Positions 24,888 through 32,955 of a stretch of DNA of 64,000 bases are shown piece after piece. The stretch's first letter is position 1, and every line of letters begins with the position of its first letter. The notes under the pieces are model-generated. The model was not told the DNA's origin, did no database searches, and was given only the letters and a program-made list of their open reading frames with translations. Origin of the DNA: Anaerolineales bacterium (GTDB lineage Bacteria > Chloroflexota > Anaerolineae > Anaerolineales > UBA11579); NCBI GenBank assembly GCA_026129255.1, contig JAHCIJ010000001.1, forward strand, positions 644,965 to 708,964, read 5' to 3'. The position numbers and the translations under genes were made by a program.

Positions 24888-27800
24888 TGCGCACTCACTT
24901 CCTGCGGTTGGTGGATCAAGTTCAGAGCGATCACCGCCGCCAGTTGGCGTTGGATGCTGCGCTCGCGCGGCGCCAGGTGGGCTGCCTTGCGTAGCGCAGC
25001 TTCTGCGGCGGCGTAGTCTTTCACTTCTTTGAGCGCCAGCGCCGCCTCCAAATGCGGCTGTGCGCTGTGCGGCGCGGCGGCCGCGGCCAGCTCAAAGGCG
25101 TGCATGGCCTGCTTGAACTGGCGGCGGCTGAGGAACACCTGGCCGCGCTCAATGTGGGCTTCGCTCAAGTGCGGGGCCAGGGCGGCCGCCTCATCCAGGT
25201 GATGCAAGGATTGGTCCAGTTGGCCGCTGCGCTTGAGCAGCTTGCCCAGGTGCAGATGCAGGCGGGCTTGCTCGGGCAGCGTCAACGTATCGGCCTTCTT
25301 GGCCGCGCGCTGGGCAGCCTGGATGGCGTCTTCAGTGTCGCCGGTCTTGGCCAGCATCTCAGACAAGGTCAGGTACACATCCGGGCGCTCGGTGTTGGCC
25401 TTGCTCAGGCGCAACACTTCGCTCAAGCCCTTTTCGGCCGGGAGCAGTTGGGCGCGGCGCAGTTGGATGGGCAGCTTGTCGTGCGCATACTGCTCCGAGC
25501 GCTCCAGCACCGCCAGGGCATCGTCCACTTCGCCGGTGGCGTGCAGGCATTCTGCATAGACGTTGAGCGCCTTGCTGTCGGTAGGAGCCAGGCGCAACGC
25601 GTCCTCGGCCAAGCGCTTGGCATCGGCCGTGTCGCTGTTTTGCAGGGCGATCTCGGCCTGCAATACCAGCGCGGCGTTGGTGCTGGGCGCTAGTGTGTGC
25701 GCACTGGCGGCGGTCTCGTAGGCCAGCGCCAGTTCGCCGCTGTATTTTTGAGCCAGCGCCAGCGCCAGCGTGTAGCGCGCCTCGGCGGGCTGCAGCTTGG
25801 CGGCCTGTGCAAACGACTTTTGCGCCAGGGGATATTGCTCAGCGGCCAATTCGGCCTGGCCGAGTTCGTAATGGCGTTCCGCTTCGTTTGGCTGCATGGC
25901 AGCGGCGTGCTGCAGATAATCGATGGCATCGGCCAGCGCGCCAGCTTGCTGCAGCAGCTTGCCGGCGAAGCTGTGCCACAACGCCTGCACCGGCGAGATC
26001 GCCAGTGCCTGGCGAATGTGATCCAGCGCGGTCTGCAGCTGACCGGCGTCTTGGGCGAAGCGGGCAGCCAGCGCGTGATAGGGCGCTACTTGCGGATTCT
26101 GCTCCAACGCGCCGAGCATCCACTTCAGGGCGCTGGCCGGGTCGGCCTGGCCGAAGGCCAGGGCTCGCTCCACCAACACTTCTGGCGAGCGCCAGAAGCT
26201 TTTGGCGTTGGCTTCGGCCGAGCCCAGGTCGCCATTGACGCGGGCGGCGTACACCAGCGCGGCGGCATCGCCGGCGCTGCTGGGATAACCGTTGGGCAGG
26301 GCGGCGGCATCCGCCGCCTGGCCGAAGCGCAGAGCGGCACGCTCCAACCAGTGTTCCACTTGCGCGCGTGCCGCGGCGACTGGGGCAGTGCTCAGTGCAG
26401 CGGTTAGCGCGGTGCGCGCTTGGCTGTAGGCTTCGGGGGCAGCTGCTTCGGCGCCAGGTGCGCCAGCCAGCGCCTGGCTGGCGGTGCATAGCTGCTGCCA
26501 TTCGGCGCGCCGTACCAGGGCTTTGCCCAGCGCAAACTGCGCCAACGCCTGACCCGGTACAAGCTTGACGGCCAGTTGCAGCAGGTGCAGTGCGGCGTCA
26601 AAGTTCATCAAGCCCAGCGCGGCGCGCGCCATGCTGATAAAGGTGAAGGCATCCTGCGCTTCGTTCACTTGCGTGTTGCTCAGCTCCAGTGCTTGATTGA
26701 GGTCGCGCTCGGCCTGGGTGCGGTCGCCACGGCGCGTGGCCAATTGCGCCTGCAGCGCCAGCACGCGTGGGTGTTGCTCATCGCTCTCCAGCGCGGGAGC
26801 CAGCGCCTTGGCGGCGGCCAGCTCCTCGTTGCTGTCCAGCGCCAGCTCAGCCTGCAGGCAGGCCAGCTCCATGCTGGGGTCTTCGGTGAGTGTCGCTTCG
26901 GCCAACAGGGCGCGGGCGCGCTCCGGTTGCAGCGTGGCCAGCGCCATCTCGGCCGCCAACTGCAACAGCGGCTGGTGGCTGGGCGCCAGGCGGAAGGCTT
27001 TTTCCGCCGCGCCGAGCGCAGCCGCCCACTCGCCAGCGGCGCGCAGCAAGCGCGCTTTGTTGGCCAGCAGACCCAAGTCCTCGGGCATGCGTTCGATCGC
27101 CAGCTCCAGGGCTTCCAGGGCTGCTTGCGGGCGGCCTGCCGCTTGCAGGATGCGGGCTTTGCGCGCCAGCAGTGCGGCTTGGCCGGGCTCGTTGACCAGG
27201 CTCTTCTCCACCGTAGCCAACGCTTCGTTCCATTGTTGGCTGTGCTCGTAGGCTTCGGTTAGTGCGTCGAGCAGGGCGGGTTGCTCGTCCAGCTCAATGG
27301 CGCGCTTGAAATACGAGACGCTGGTAGCGGCTGCGCCGTGCTCAAGCAAGAAGCGGCCCGCTTTGGCCAGCGCCTGGCTATTCACGCTGCGCAGCAGCGC
27401 GGCCAGCGTGTCCACTGCCTTCTCGTGTGTGCCGTCTTGCCATTCCAGCTCGGCCAGACGCAGGATGTGAGCGGCAGAGCCGTGCTCGCGGATACCCTTC
27501 TGCAGTGCCTGGCGTGCTTCGTTACCTTTGCCCAGCGATTCAGCCTGTTCGGCGAACCACAGCACGGCTTCCTCATCTTTGCTGCCGGTCAGATACACCT
27601 TGCTGGCGATCTGGAAGGCTTCCTCGCTGCGGCCAGCCTGGCTGTAGGCCATGCACAGCGCGTGCAATATGTCCGGGTCGCCCGGCGTGTTGGCATCTTG
27701 CGCCTCGAGGATGCTCAGCGCTTCCTCGTGCTCGCCTTGCTCCGCCAGCGCCAGGGCCTTGCCCAGGGTCAGGCGTTTGTTCCAGCCAGCCTGCTGCGCC

Positions 27801-29989
27801 AACTCGGAGCGCAGGGCGGCTTCATATTCGTGGATGGCTTCGGCAAACTTGCTCTGCGCCGCCAGCGCCTCGGCCAACAGGGCCGTGGCGCGCGGCGATG
27901 CGCCGCTGTGTTGCAGCGCGGCACGCAGCGTGCCCTCGGCTTCGGCGGCGGCCATGGTCAGCAGCTGTGCCTGCGCCATATCCAGCAAGGCTTCGCCATT
28001 GTCAGGCTCGGCTTGCAGCGTGACGGCCAAAGCGGCCAGCGCCGGGCGGGCTTCGCCAGCCTCCAGCAGGAGCTGAGCCAACTTGTGCTGCAGGGCGGCG
28101 TGGCGCGGGTATTGCTGGGCCGCGCGCTGCAACGTGTGGCGTGCCTGGTTGGTGTGGCCCAGGCTGCGTTGCAGTGTGCCCAGTTGCAGCGCCACGTGTT
28201 GTCCCAGCGGATGGGTGGGCAGCTCTGCCAATAATTCTGCGGCACGTGCGAAGGCATGCAGCGCAGCCTCGTTTTCTTCCAGCGCCAAATAGATCTCACC
28301 CAGTAGGTGCTGCAATTCTGGGTTCGACTTGGTGAACTGCTGTGCGTTGAACAGCGTGTCACGTGCGGCTTGCAGGTCGCCACTGTCGCGCAGCAACTCG
28401 GCCAGCACCAGCCAGGCGGCGGGTTGCGCCGGGGCCAACTCGGTGGCGCGGCGCAAGTGCTCGATGGCGCTGTTGGCATCGCCTTGCGCTACCAGGGCTT
28501 TGCCCATCAGCGCGTGCGCGCCGCCGTGGGTGGCTTGCACGGCCAGCACGCGCTGGCAAGCTTGCAAGCACTCGCTGATCTCGTCGGCATCCAGTGCGGC
28601 CTGTGCCAGGCCGTATAGGTCATCTAATGTGGGCTGCTCATCCTGCTGCAGCACTGCCTTCCATTCTGCGTAAGCGGCTGCGCCTTGCTGGTTCTCTTGC
28701 AGGGCCGTGGCCAGCAAGCGGCGCAGGTCGGCGCGCTCCGGCGCCAGGGCCGCGGCCAGGTGGGCGGCCTGCAGGGCGCGCTCGCTGTCATTGCCCAGCG
28801 CCAATACACGCGCCAGGAAGGCGGCGCTCTCTGCGTCATTGGGCGCGTGCTGCACGGCCAGCTCGGCGGCCTGGCGAGCGGCTTCGATGAGCTTGAGCTC
28901 AACAAAGATCTCGCCCAGTTGGCGCATCAATGCGGCGTTCTCGCCAATGGGGCTGTCTTGCGCGGCGCCCAAGGCGGCAGCCGACATGCGCTGCGCCTCA
29001 TCGGTATCCCCGTTTTTGAGAGATACGCGCGCTGCGGCGATCAATGCGGCGGGGTGGCGGCTGCCACCGGATTTGGCCGCCGCGGCAGGCTCAAAACCGG
29101 CCAGCTGGGCATCGCTGTTTACCGCGGCGTTCTCGGCCAGCTTGCCAGCCAGTTCGGTCTGAATGCGCTGGGCGGCATTCCACGCGCTTTGCAGCAAGGG
29201 TGTAGCTTCTTCATGCTGGCCGCTCAGCTGGCGAATTTCGGCTTGCAGTAACAAACGCTCGATCTGGTTCAGCTCGTTAGCTTCATCAGTATCGGTTTCC
29301 AGTTTATGTAATGCATGTCCGGCGGCCAGTTGGGCCAGGGGCAAGTGCATGTGTGCCAGTTGACGCAGCACCGCCAGGAATTGGGTCAGCGGCGCTTCGT
29401 CCACAATGTGTATCAGCAATTCATTCTGCTCATCCAGGGTCAGCGGGTTGCTGACCAGGGCGTGCAAACCCAGCGTGTGCACATCGGCCTCCTGCGCGGG
29501 GGCCAGTAGGGCGGCGAGCAGTTCGCGCGGCTGCGGCAGCAAGCCGAACAGCACGCTCAGCGTTAGCTTCCAGAAGGCGCGTGGGGCTACGCTCAAGTCT
29601 TGCGCCAGCTGCTCCCAGTTGCCAAGCACGCGGCGGCGCTCGCGCAGCGCCAACGCCAACAGCGTGGCCTGCTCCAACGAAGCGTTGGCCGCGCCCTGGG
29701 TGGCTACCAGCTCATAGGCGCTGGCCGCCTGGTAGCGCAATTTCTCCGGGGCTTCGCTCAACTCCTTGCGCAAACTTTCGTAGAGGCCAGTGTGCCCAAG
29801 ACGCACCAAGCCGAGGAAGGCCGGTGACCAAGCTGTGCGCTGGCTGCCTGCCGCCTCCAGGGCCAGCGCGGCGAAGACCGTCTCTTGCAACTCAGCCCAC
29901 AGCGTGGGTTCGTTGCGCAAGGCGGCCACCACCAGCGGCCATTCGTTTTGCGGCAGGCTGTTCTTGAGGTCTGCGATAAAGGAGCTCAT
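24884..29989 (-). CDS. Giant tetratricopeptide-repeat protein
   Basis: 1701 residues, very Ala/Leu/Glu-rich. Residues 1 to about 230 are a non-TPR helical region (LPQNEWPLVVAALRNEPTLW...). From about 240 to 1690 there are several dozen TPR units of about 34 residues, for example HALMGKALVAQGDANSAIEH, VYLTLSEMLAKTGDTEDAIQ and AHIERGQVFLSRRQFKQAMH. No signal peptide or catalytic motif; it should form a long superhelical cytoplasmic scaffold. GGAAGAG precedes ATG 29989; the gene overlaps the peptidase gene by 4 nt and follows a small membrane protein by 25 nt. The role is inferred: docking partner or sensor for the peptidase. Confidence 0.9.
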   Translation of the reverse strand: MSSFIADLKNSLPQNEWPLVVAALRNEPTLWAELQETVFAALALEAAGSQRTAWSPAFLGLVRLGHTGLYESLRKELSEAPEKLRYQAASAYELVATQGAANASLEQATLLALALRERRRVLGNWEQLAQDLSVAPRAFWKLTLSVLFGLLPQPRELLAALLAPAQEADVHTLGLHALVSNPLTLDEQNELLIHIVDEAPLTQFLAVLRQLAHMHLPLAQLAAGHALHKLETDTDEANELNQIERLLLQAEIRQLSGQHEEATPLLQSAWNAAQRIQTELAGKLAENAAVNSDAQLAGFEPAAAAKSGGSRHPAALIAAARVSLKNGDTDEAQRMSAAALGAAQDSPIGENAALMRQLGEIFVELKLIEAARQAAELAVQHAPNDAESAAFLARVLALGNDSERALQAAHLAAALAPERADLRRLLATALQENQQGAAAYAEWKAVLQQDEQPTLDDLYGLAQAALDADEISECLQACQRVLAVQATHGGAHALMGKALVAQGDANSAIEHLRRATELAPAQPAAWLVLAELLRDSGDLQAARDTLFNAQQFTKSNPELQHLLGEIYLALEENEAALHAFARAAELLAELPTHPLGQHVALQLGTLQRSLGHTNQARHTLQRAAQQYPRHAALQHKLAQLLLEAGEARPALAALAVTLQAEPDNGEALLDMAQAQLLTMAAAEAEGTLRAALQHSGASPRATALLAEALAAQSKFAEAIHEYEAALRSELAQQAGWNKRLTLGKALALAEQGEHEEALSILEAQDANTPGDPDILHALCMAYSQAGRSEEAFQIASKVYLTGSKDEEAVLWFAEQAESLGKGNEARQALQKGIREHGSAAHILRLAELEWQDGTHEKAVDTLAALLRSVNSQALAKAGRFLLEHGAAATSVSYFKRAIELDEQPALLDALTEAYEHSQQWNEALATVEKSLVNEPGQAALLARKARILQAAGRPQAALEALELAIERMPEDLGLLANKARLLRAAGEWAAALGAAEKAFRLAPSHQPLLQLAAEMALATLQPERARALLAEATLTEDPSMELACLQAELALDSNEELAAAKALAPALESDEQHPRVLALQAQLATRRGDRTQAERDLNQALELSNTQVNEAQDAFTFISMARAALGLMNFDAALHLLQLAVKLVPGQALAQFALGKALVRRAEWQQLCTASQALAGAPGAEAAAPEAYSQARTALTAALSTAPVAAARAQVEHWLERAALRFGQAADAAALPNGYPSSAGDAAALVYAARVNGDLGSAEANAKSFWRSPEVLVERALAFGQADPASALKWMLGALEQNPQVAPYHALAARFAQDAGQLQTALDHIRQALAISPVQALWHSFAGKLLQQAGALADAIDYLQHAAAMQPNEAERHYELGQAELAAEQYPLAQKSFAQAAKLQPAEARYTLALALAQKYSGELALAYETAASAHTLAPSTNAALVLQAEIALQNSDTADAKRLAEDALRLAPTDSKALNVYAECLHATGEVDDALAVLERSEQYAHDKLPIQLRRAQLLPAEKGLSEVLRLSKANTERPDVYLTLSEMLAKTGDTEDAIQAAQRAAKKADTLTLPEQARLHLHLGKLLKRSGQLDQSLHHLDEAAALAPHLSEAHIERGQVFLSRRQFKQAMHAFELAAAAAPHSAQPHLEAALALKEVKDYAAAEAALRKAAHLAPRERSIQRQLAAVIALNLIHQPQEVSAQ

Positions 29990-30014
29990 GCGACTCTTCC
30001 GTTTATGTGTGGGT

Positions 30015-30344
30015 TTAGGTCCAGCTGACTTGCAACACGATCCAGAAGCCGCCCGCCATCAAAGCCAGGCCGAGCGAAGTCAGGAAAATGCCCACGCCCG
30101 TGGCGGTCTTCACCAGATGCTGCACACCTTCCAGCAGCGCGGACGCACCGGTGACCAGTTGGGCCACATCTTCGGCAATGCCTTTCTGCATGAGTTGGGC
30201 AGCATTGGCGCTGAGCTTTTTGACATCCTTGCTGTGCGTGCGGGTGACGAGCACAAACAGGCCCATGGCCAGTGTGCACATGCCCAGGAAAAACAGGGAA
30301 GCCGCCATCAGTAGCAGGGTGTCAGCTTGATTCAGTACGTACAT
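30015..30344 (-). CDS. Small two-helix membrane protein, first gene of TPR-peptidase operon
   Basis: 109 residues from ATG 30344, with a near-perfect GGAGGAA. Helix one is about residues 8-32 (LLLMAASLFFLGMCTLAMGL); helix two is about 84-106 (GVGIFLTSLGLALMAGGFWI). Between them is an amphipathic stretch of about 50 residues (SKDVKKLSANAAQLMQKGIA). No known family recognised. Its position suggests a membrane anchor for the TPR scaffold; this is inference. Confidence 0.75.
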   Translation of the reverse strand: MYVLNQADTLLLMAASLFFLGMCTLAMGLFVLVTRTHSKDVKKLSANAAQLMQKGIAEDVAQLVTGASALLEGVQHLVKTATGVGIFLTSLGLALMAGGFWIVLQVSWT

Positions 30345-30416
30345 GTCTTCCTCCGAGATAAAAGACCAAAGTGAAACCCATGTTGCAAGAAGCGTGCCCA
30401 TTTTGTGGCAGCTGGT

Positions 30417-30445
30417 TTGACGAGTAGGGCAGGATGGGCTAAAAT
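30417..30445 (+). promoter_or_regulatory. Promoter of rplY
   Basis: TTGACG (30417-30422), 17-nt spacer, TAAAAT (30440-30445). Strong sigma-70-like match; start expected near 30452, giving a leader of about 140 nt. Confidence 0.7.
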
Positions 30446-30477
30446 CTGCCCACATTCCGAAAGCCGTACAGCGGCTG

Positions 30478-30501
30478 AACGTCTCCTCAGGAGACGTTTT
30501 T
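30478..30501 (+). terminator. Attenuator-like hairpin in rplY leader
   Basis: AACGTCTCC/GGAGACGTT stem followed by TTTTT, located between the promoter and the rplY start with no upstream plus-strand gene to terminate. A small hairpin (AGCCG/CGGCT, 30462-30476) precedes it and another (GCAGGC/GCCTGC, 30541-30555) follows. Suggests regulated read-through. Confidence 0.6.
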
Positions 30502-30592
30502 CGCGGGATGATCTAGCGGGATGATTGGTAACTTACTCTGGCAGGCTGCGCCTGCCTGCGAGTTGGTGAGAGGCATCCCAAGGATGGAATCG

Positions 30593-31219
30593 ATGGAACG
30601 TGTTTCTCTGAAGGCTTCTCGTCGTGATGTGGTTGGCAAGAAAGTAAGCAAACTGCGCCGCGAAGGAAAGTTGCCCGCTGTGCTGTATGGCAGCAATGTG
30701 GACAAACCGATTGCGATCACGCTGGACCGCGGCGATACCTCCAAACTGTTCAAACGCATCAATTACTCCACGCTGGTTCAGCTTGACCTGGATGGTGAGG
30801 AGCACAACGCCCTCGTGCGTGATTTCCAGGTGGATGCGATCCTGCGCGAGCTGACCCATGTAGATTTCCTGGCTGTATCGCTGACTGAGACCGTGCGCGC
30901 CGAGATCCGTGTGATCCTCGAAGGCAAGGCTCCGGTCATCTCCAACCTGGGTGGTCTGCTGGTGAACGGCCTGGACTATGTCGAAGTGGAAGCGCTGCCG
31001 CAGGATCTGCCCGATAATTTCCAGGTGGATGTATCTCGCTTGGAGAACTTTGGCGACGGCATCTTTGTGCGTGATCTGGTAGTGCCTGCCAACGTCACCG
31101 TGCTCAGTGATGGGGACGAGTTGCTGGTGGTGGCCACCGCTCCGGCTGTTGAGACCGAGAGCGCACAACAAGGCCCTCAGAGCGAAGCTCCGGCCGCGAG
31201 TGACGCTGAGAAGAAGTAA
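30593..31219 (+). CDS. rplY: 50S ribosomal protein L25/TL5 (Ctc)
   Basis: 208 residues from ATG 30593, which has AAGGA at 8 nt; ATG 30584 is less well spaced. The N-terminal 5S-rRNA-binding L25 domain (LKASRRDVVGKKVSKLRREG, LPAVLYGSN) is followed by the TL5/CTC beta domain (VDFLAVSLTETVRAEIRV, NGLDYVEVEALPQDLPDN) and an acidic/Ala-rich tail. Long form typical of stress-linked Ctc proteins. Monocistronic between an attenuator-like leader and a strong terminator. Confidence 0.95.
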   Translation: MERVSLKASRRDVVGKKVSKLRREGKLPAVLYGSNVDKPIAITLDRGDTSKLFKRINYSTLVQLDLDGEEHNALVRDFQVDAILRELTHVDFLAVSLTETVRAEIRVILEGKAPVISNLGGLLVNGLDYVEVEALPQDLPDNFQVDVSRLENFGDGIFVRDLVVPANVTVLSDGDELLVVATAPAVETESAQQGPQSEAPAASDAEKK

Positions 31220-31240
31220 AGCTCAACATATGCAACGAAA

Positions 31241-31270
31241 AATGCCCGCCATATTGGCGGGCATTTTTTA
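31241..31270 (+). terminator. Rho-independent terminator of rplY
   Basis: AATGCCCGCC / GGCGGGCATT stem with a 5-nt loop and a run of six T. The T run overlaps the 3' end of the convergent peptidase E gene (stop at 31268). Confidence 0.92.
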
Positions 31271-31960
31271 TGCGGTGGTTGTAGGCAGCAACGCCTCGCT
31301 TAACTTGCCTTTGACGCGGCGCACCTGATGTACCCGCGCTCCGCGGCCAAAGGCCAGTGCCGCATGCAGTTTGCCGTTGATGTAGTGCACCGCGCCAAGG
31401 TCATCCAGCGCCAGGCCAGCTTTCACCTTGCCAGTGGCGACCAGCTTACGGTATGCCGGGCGGCGGCCCGGCTCGCTATCGTAGTGCGGGCAGCAGCTGC
31501 CCGGCAGCCAACCCAGGCAGTCCATCGGCAGCAGCTTGCCCGGCACCGAGTCGGTGAGACCTTGCTCAAACCAGCAAATAGCGCCAGCGCTGCCGCCCGC
31601 CAGCACTGCGCCGCGGTTATACGCTTTGCGCAATGCTGCGTCCACGCCCCAGGCGCGCCACAGCGCCAGCATGTTGCGCGTGTTGCCGCCGCCCACAAAG
31701 ATCAGGTCGTATTTCGAAAGAAAGCGCTCCACATCCGCGGTGTTGGGCTTTAGCAGATAAAGTGGGTCGACCTTGACGCCGAGATACCCGAAGGCAGCTT
31801 GCACGCTGGCCACATAGTCAGGCGCGTCGGCAGACGCGGTCGGCAGGAAGCAGGTACGCGGCTTGCGCTTGCCAGTCGCAGAGATCAGATACTGCTCCAT
31901 GTGCATCCCGCTGCGGCCCACCGCCAGGTAGCCCGCGCCGACTGCAATAATCTGCTGCAT
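31268..31960 (-). CDS. Peptidase E-like serine peptidase (family S51)
   Basis: 230 residues. S51 signatures are FVGGGNTRNML, the nucleophile elbow AGGSAGAICW with Ser124, and the CCPHYDSEPGR segment with the catalytic His. The fold is class I glutamine-amidotransferase-like. E. coli PepE cleaves Asp-X dipeptides; this member is of the longer PepE-like group and its specificity is open. Follows the DUF5996 gene by 5 nt. Confidence 0.9.
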   Translation of the reverse strand: MQQIIAVGAGYLAVGRSGMHMEQYLISATGKRKPRTCFLPTASADAPDYVASVQAAFGYLGVKVDPLYLLKPNTADVERFLSKYDLIFVGGGNTRNMLALWRAWGVDAALRKAYNRGAVLAGGSAGAICWFEQGLTDSVPGKLLPMDCLGWLPGSCCPHYDSEPGRRPAYRKLVATGKVKAGLALDDLGAVHYINGKLHAALAFGRGARVHQVRRVKGKLSEALLPTTTA

Positions 31961-31965
31961 GTGAA

Positions 31966-32760
31966 TTACAGGGTGGGGTGTTGCAGTTGGTAGGCGGCCA
32001 GCAGGAAGGCCAGCAGCCGCTCGGCGCCTTCGGCTTCCCCGGCCACTTCACTATAAGGCAGCATGGCGCCCTTCCAGCCTTCGGTGTTCCAGCGGGCGCC
32101 AGGCGGCAGCGCTTGCTGCGTCAGCGCCTTGTCAAAGGGCTGCGGGCTGACGTAGAAGTATTCATTGCCCGGCTGCGTGGCAAAGCCAAAGGTGATGCCT
32201 TTGTCCTCGCCATTGGCCGGTGCAGTGAATGCCAGATCAAACTGGCGCGGCCACAACTGCACCACGTCAGAGGTTTGTCCCAATTGTTGGCGAGCCTGCT
32301 CAAACACTTGGTTGGCACGCGTAATGGCAGCGAAGAAGCGCTCGGCATCATCCAGCGCGTAGTCGCGGCGGCCATCGTTGTGGTAGCTCTTCTTGCTCAC
32401 CTTGCCTTGCACACCTAGCTCGGCCAGGCGCGCCACCAGCTCATCGCCCAGCTGCGTGCCGCTCAGCCCTTCGCTCAGGCGGATCTGTTGCACTTGGCCG
32501 CCGCTGGTGCTCAGAATCAGGTAGTGATTGCGCAGGTCCAGGCTCAGCGCAAAGGTCTGGGCTGGGTCCTCGGGGAACGAGATGGGCGTAGTTGTGAGGC
32601 CCGAGGTGTACACGCGCAGGCTGAGGTGGCCGTGGCGCGGCTGCTCCGGCGTGAAGGCAGCGCGGATGGCGCTCACTACTTTGCAATAGGCGTGCAGCGT
32701 TTCGCGCGTGCCGCGCCATTCACCAAAAACAGGAAAGAGAGTTTTGTCTTCGCGTGCCAT
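31966..32760 (-). CDS. DUF5996 family protein
   Basis: 264 residues. Conserved motifs are LSLRVYTSGLTT, LWPRQFDLAFTA, GFATQPGNEYFYVSPQPFD and WNTEGWKGAMLPYSEV, the pattern of DUF5996, a family of unknown function often near stress or metabolic genes. No signal peptide or membrane helix. Probably co-transcribed with the peptidase E-like gene. Confidence 0.85.
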   Translation of the reverse strand: MAREDKTLFPVFGEWRGTRETLHAYCKVVSAIRAAFTPEQPRHGHLSLRVYTSGLTTTPISFPEDPAQTFALSLDLRNHYLILSTSGGQVQQIRLSEGLSGTQLGDELVARLAELGVQGKVSKKSYHNDGRRDYALDDAERFFAAITRANQVFEQARQQLGQTSDVVQLWPRQFDLAFTAPANGEDKGITFGFATQPGNEYFYVSPQPFDKALTQQALPPGARWNTEGWKGAMLPYSEVAGEAEGAERLLAFLLAAYQLQHPTL

Positions 32761-32830
32761 AGGGTAAATGCAATCTTACTATATCTAGCGATTAGTGATT
32801 AGCGGTTAGCTTTTTAGCTAATTGCCGCCT

Positions 32831-32899
32831 GTCATTGCGAGGAGTAGTGCTGCGTAGCAGCGGCACGGACGCATGCTATGCGACCTCTCTCGCAATGAC
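32831..32899. repeat. CATTGCGAG palindromic repeat, short copy
   Basis: GTCATTGCGAGGAGTA... to ...CTCTCGCAATGAC, without the GAAGCAATCCC core. It lies just upstream of the tkt promoter, within the divergent gap 32761-32955. Confidence 0.7.
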
Positions 32900-32919
32900 A
32901 ATGCAAAGATAGCTGGCCG

Positions 32920-32948
32920 CTGACCCGCTCAAGGCGGTGAAGTACAAT
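32920..32948 (+). promoter_or_regulatory. Promoter of tkt, leaderless type
   Basis: CTGACC (32920-32925), 17-nt spacer, TACAAT (32943-32948), then only 7 nt to ATG 32956. No Shine-Dalgarno. Best complete example of the leaderless pattern in this window. Confidence 0.65.
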
Positions 32949-32955
32949 CATCGAT

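Noticed and set aside
21897..30344. TPR-peptidase operon as a type III-E CRISPR (TPR-CHAT) effector
   Set aside because: No cas gene, repeat array or gRAMP-like protein in the window, and the peptidase motifs fit C25 better than CHAT.
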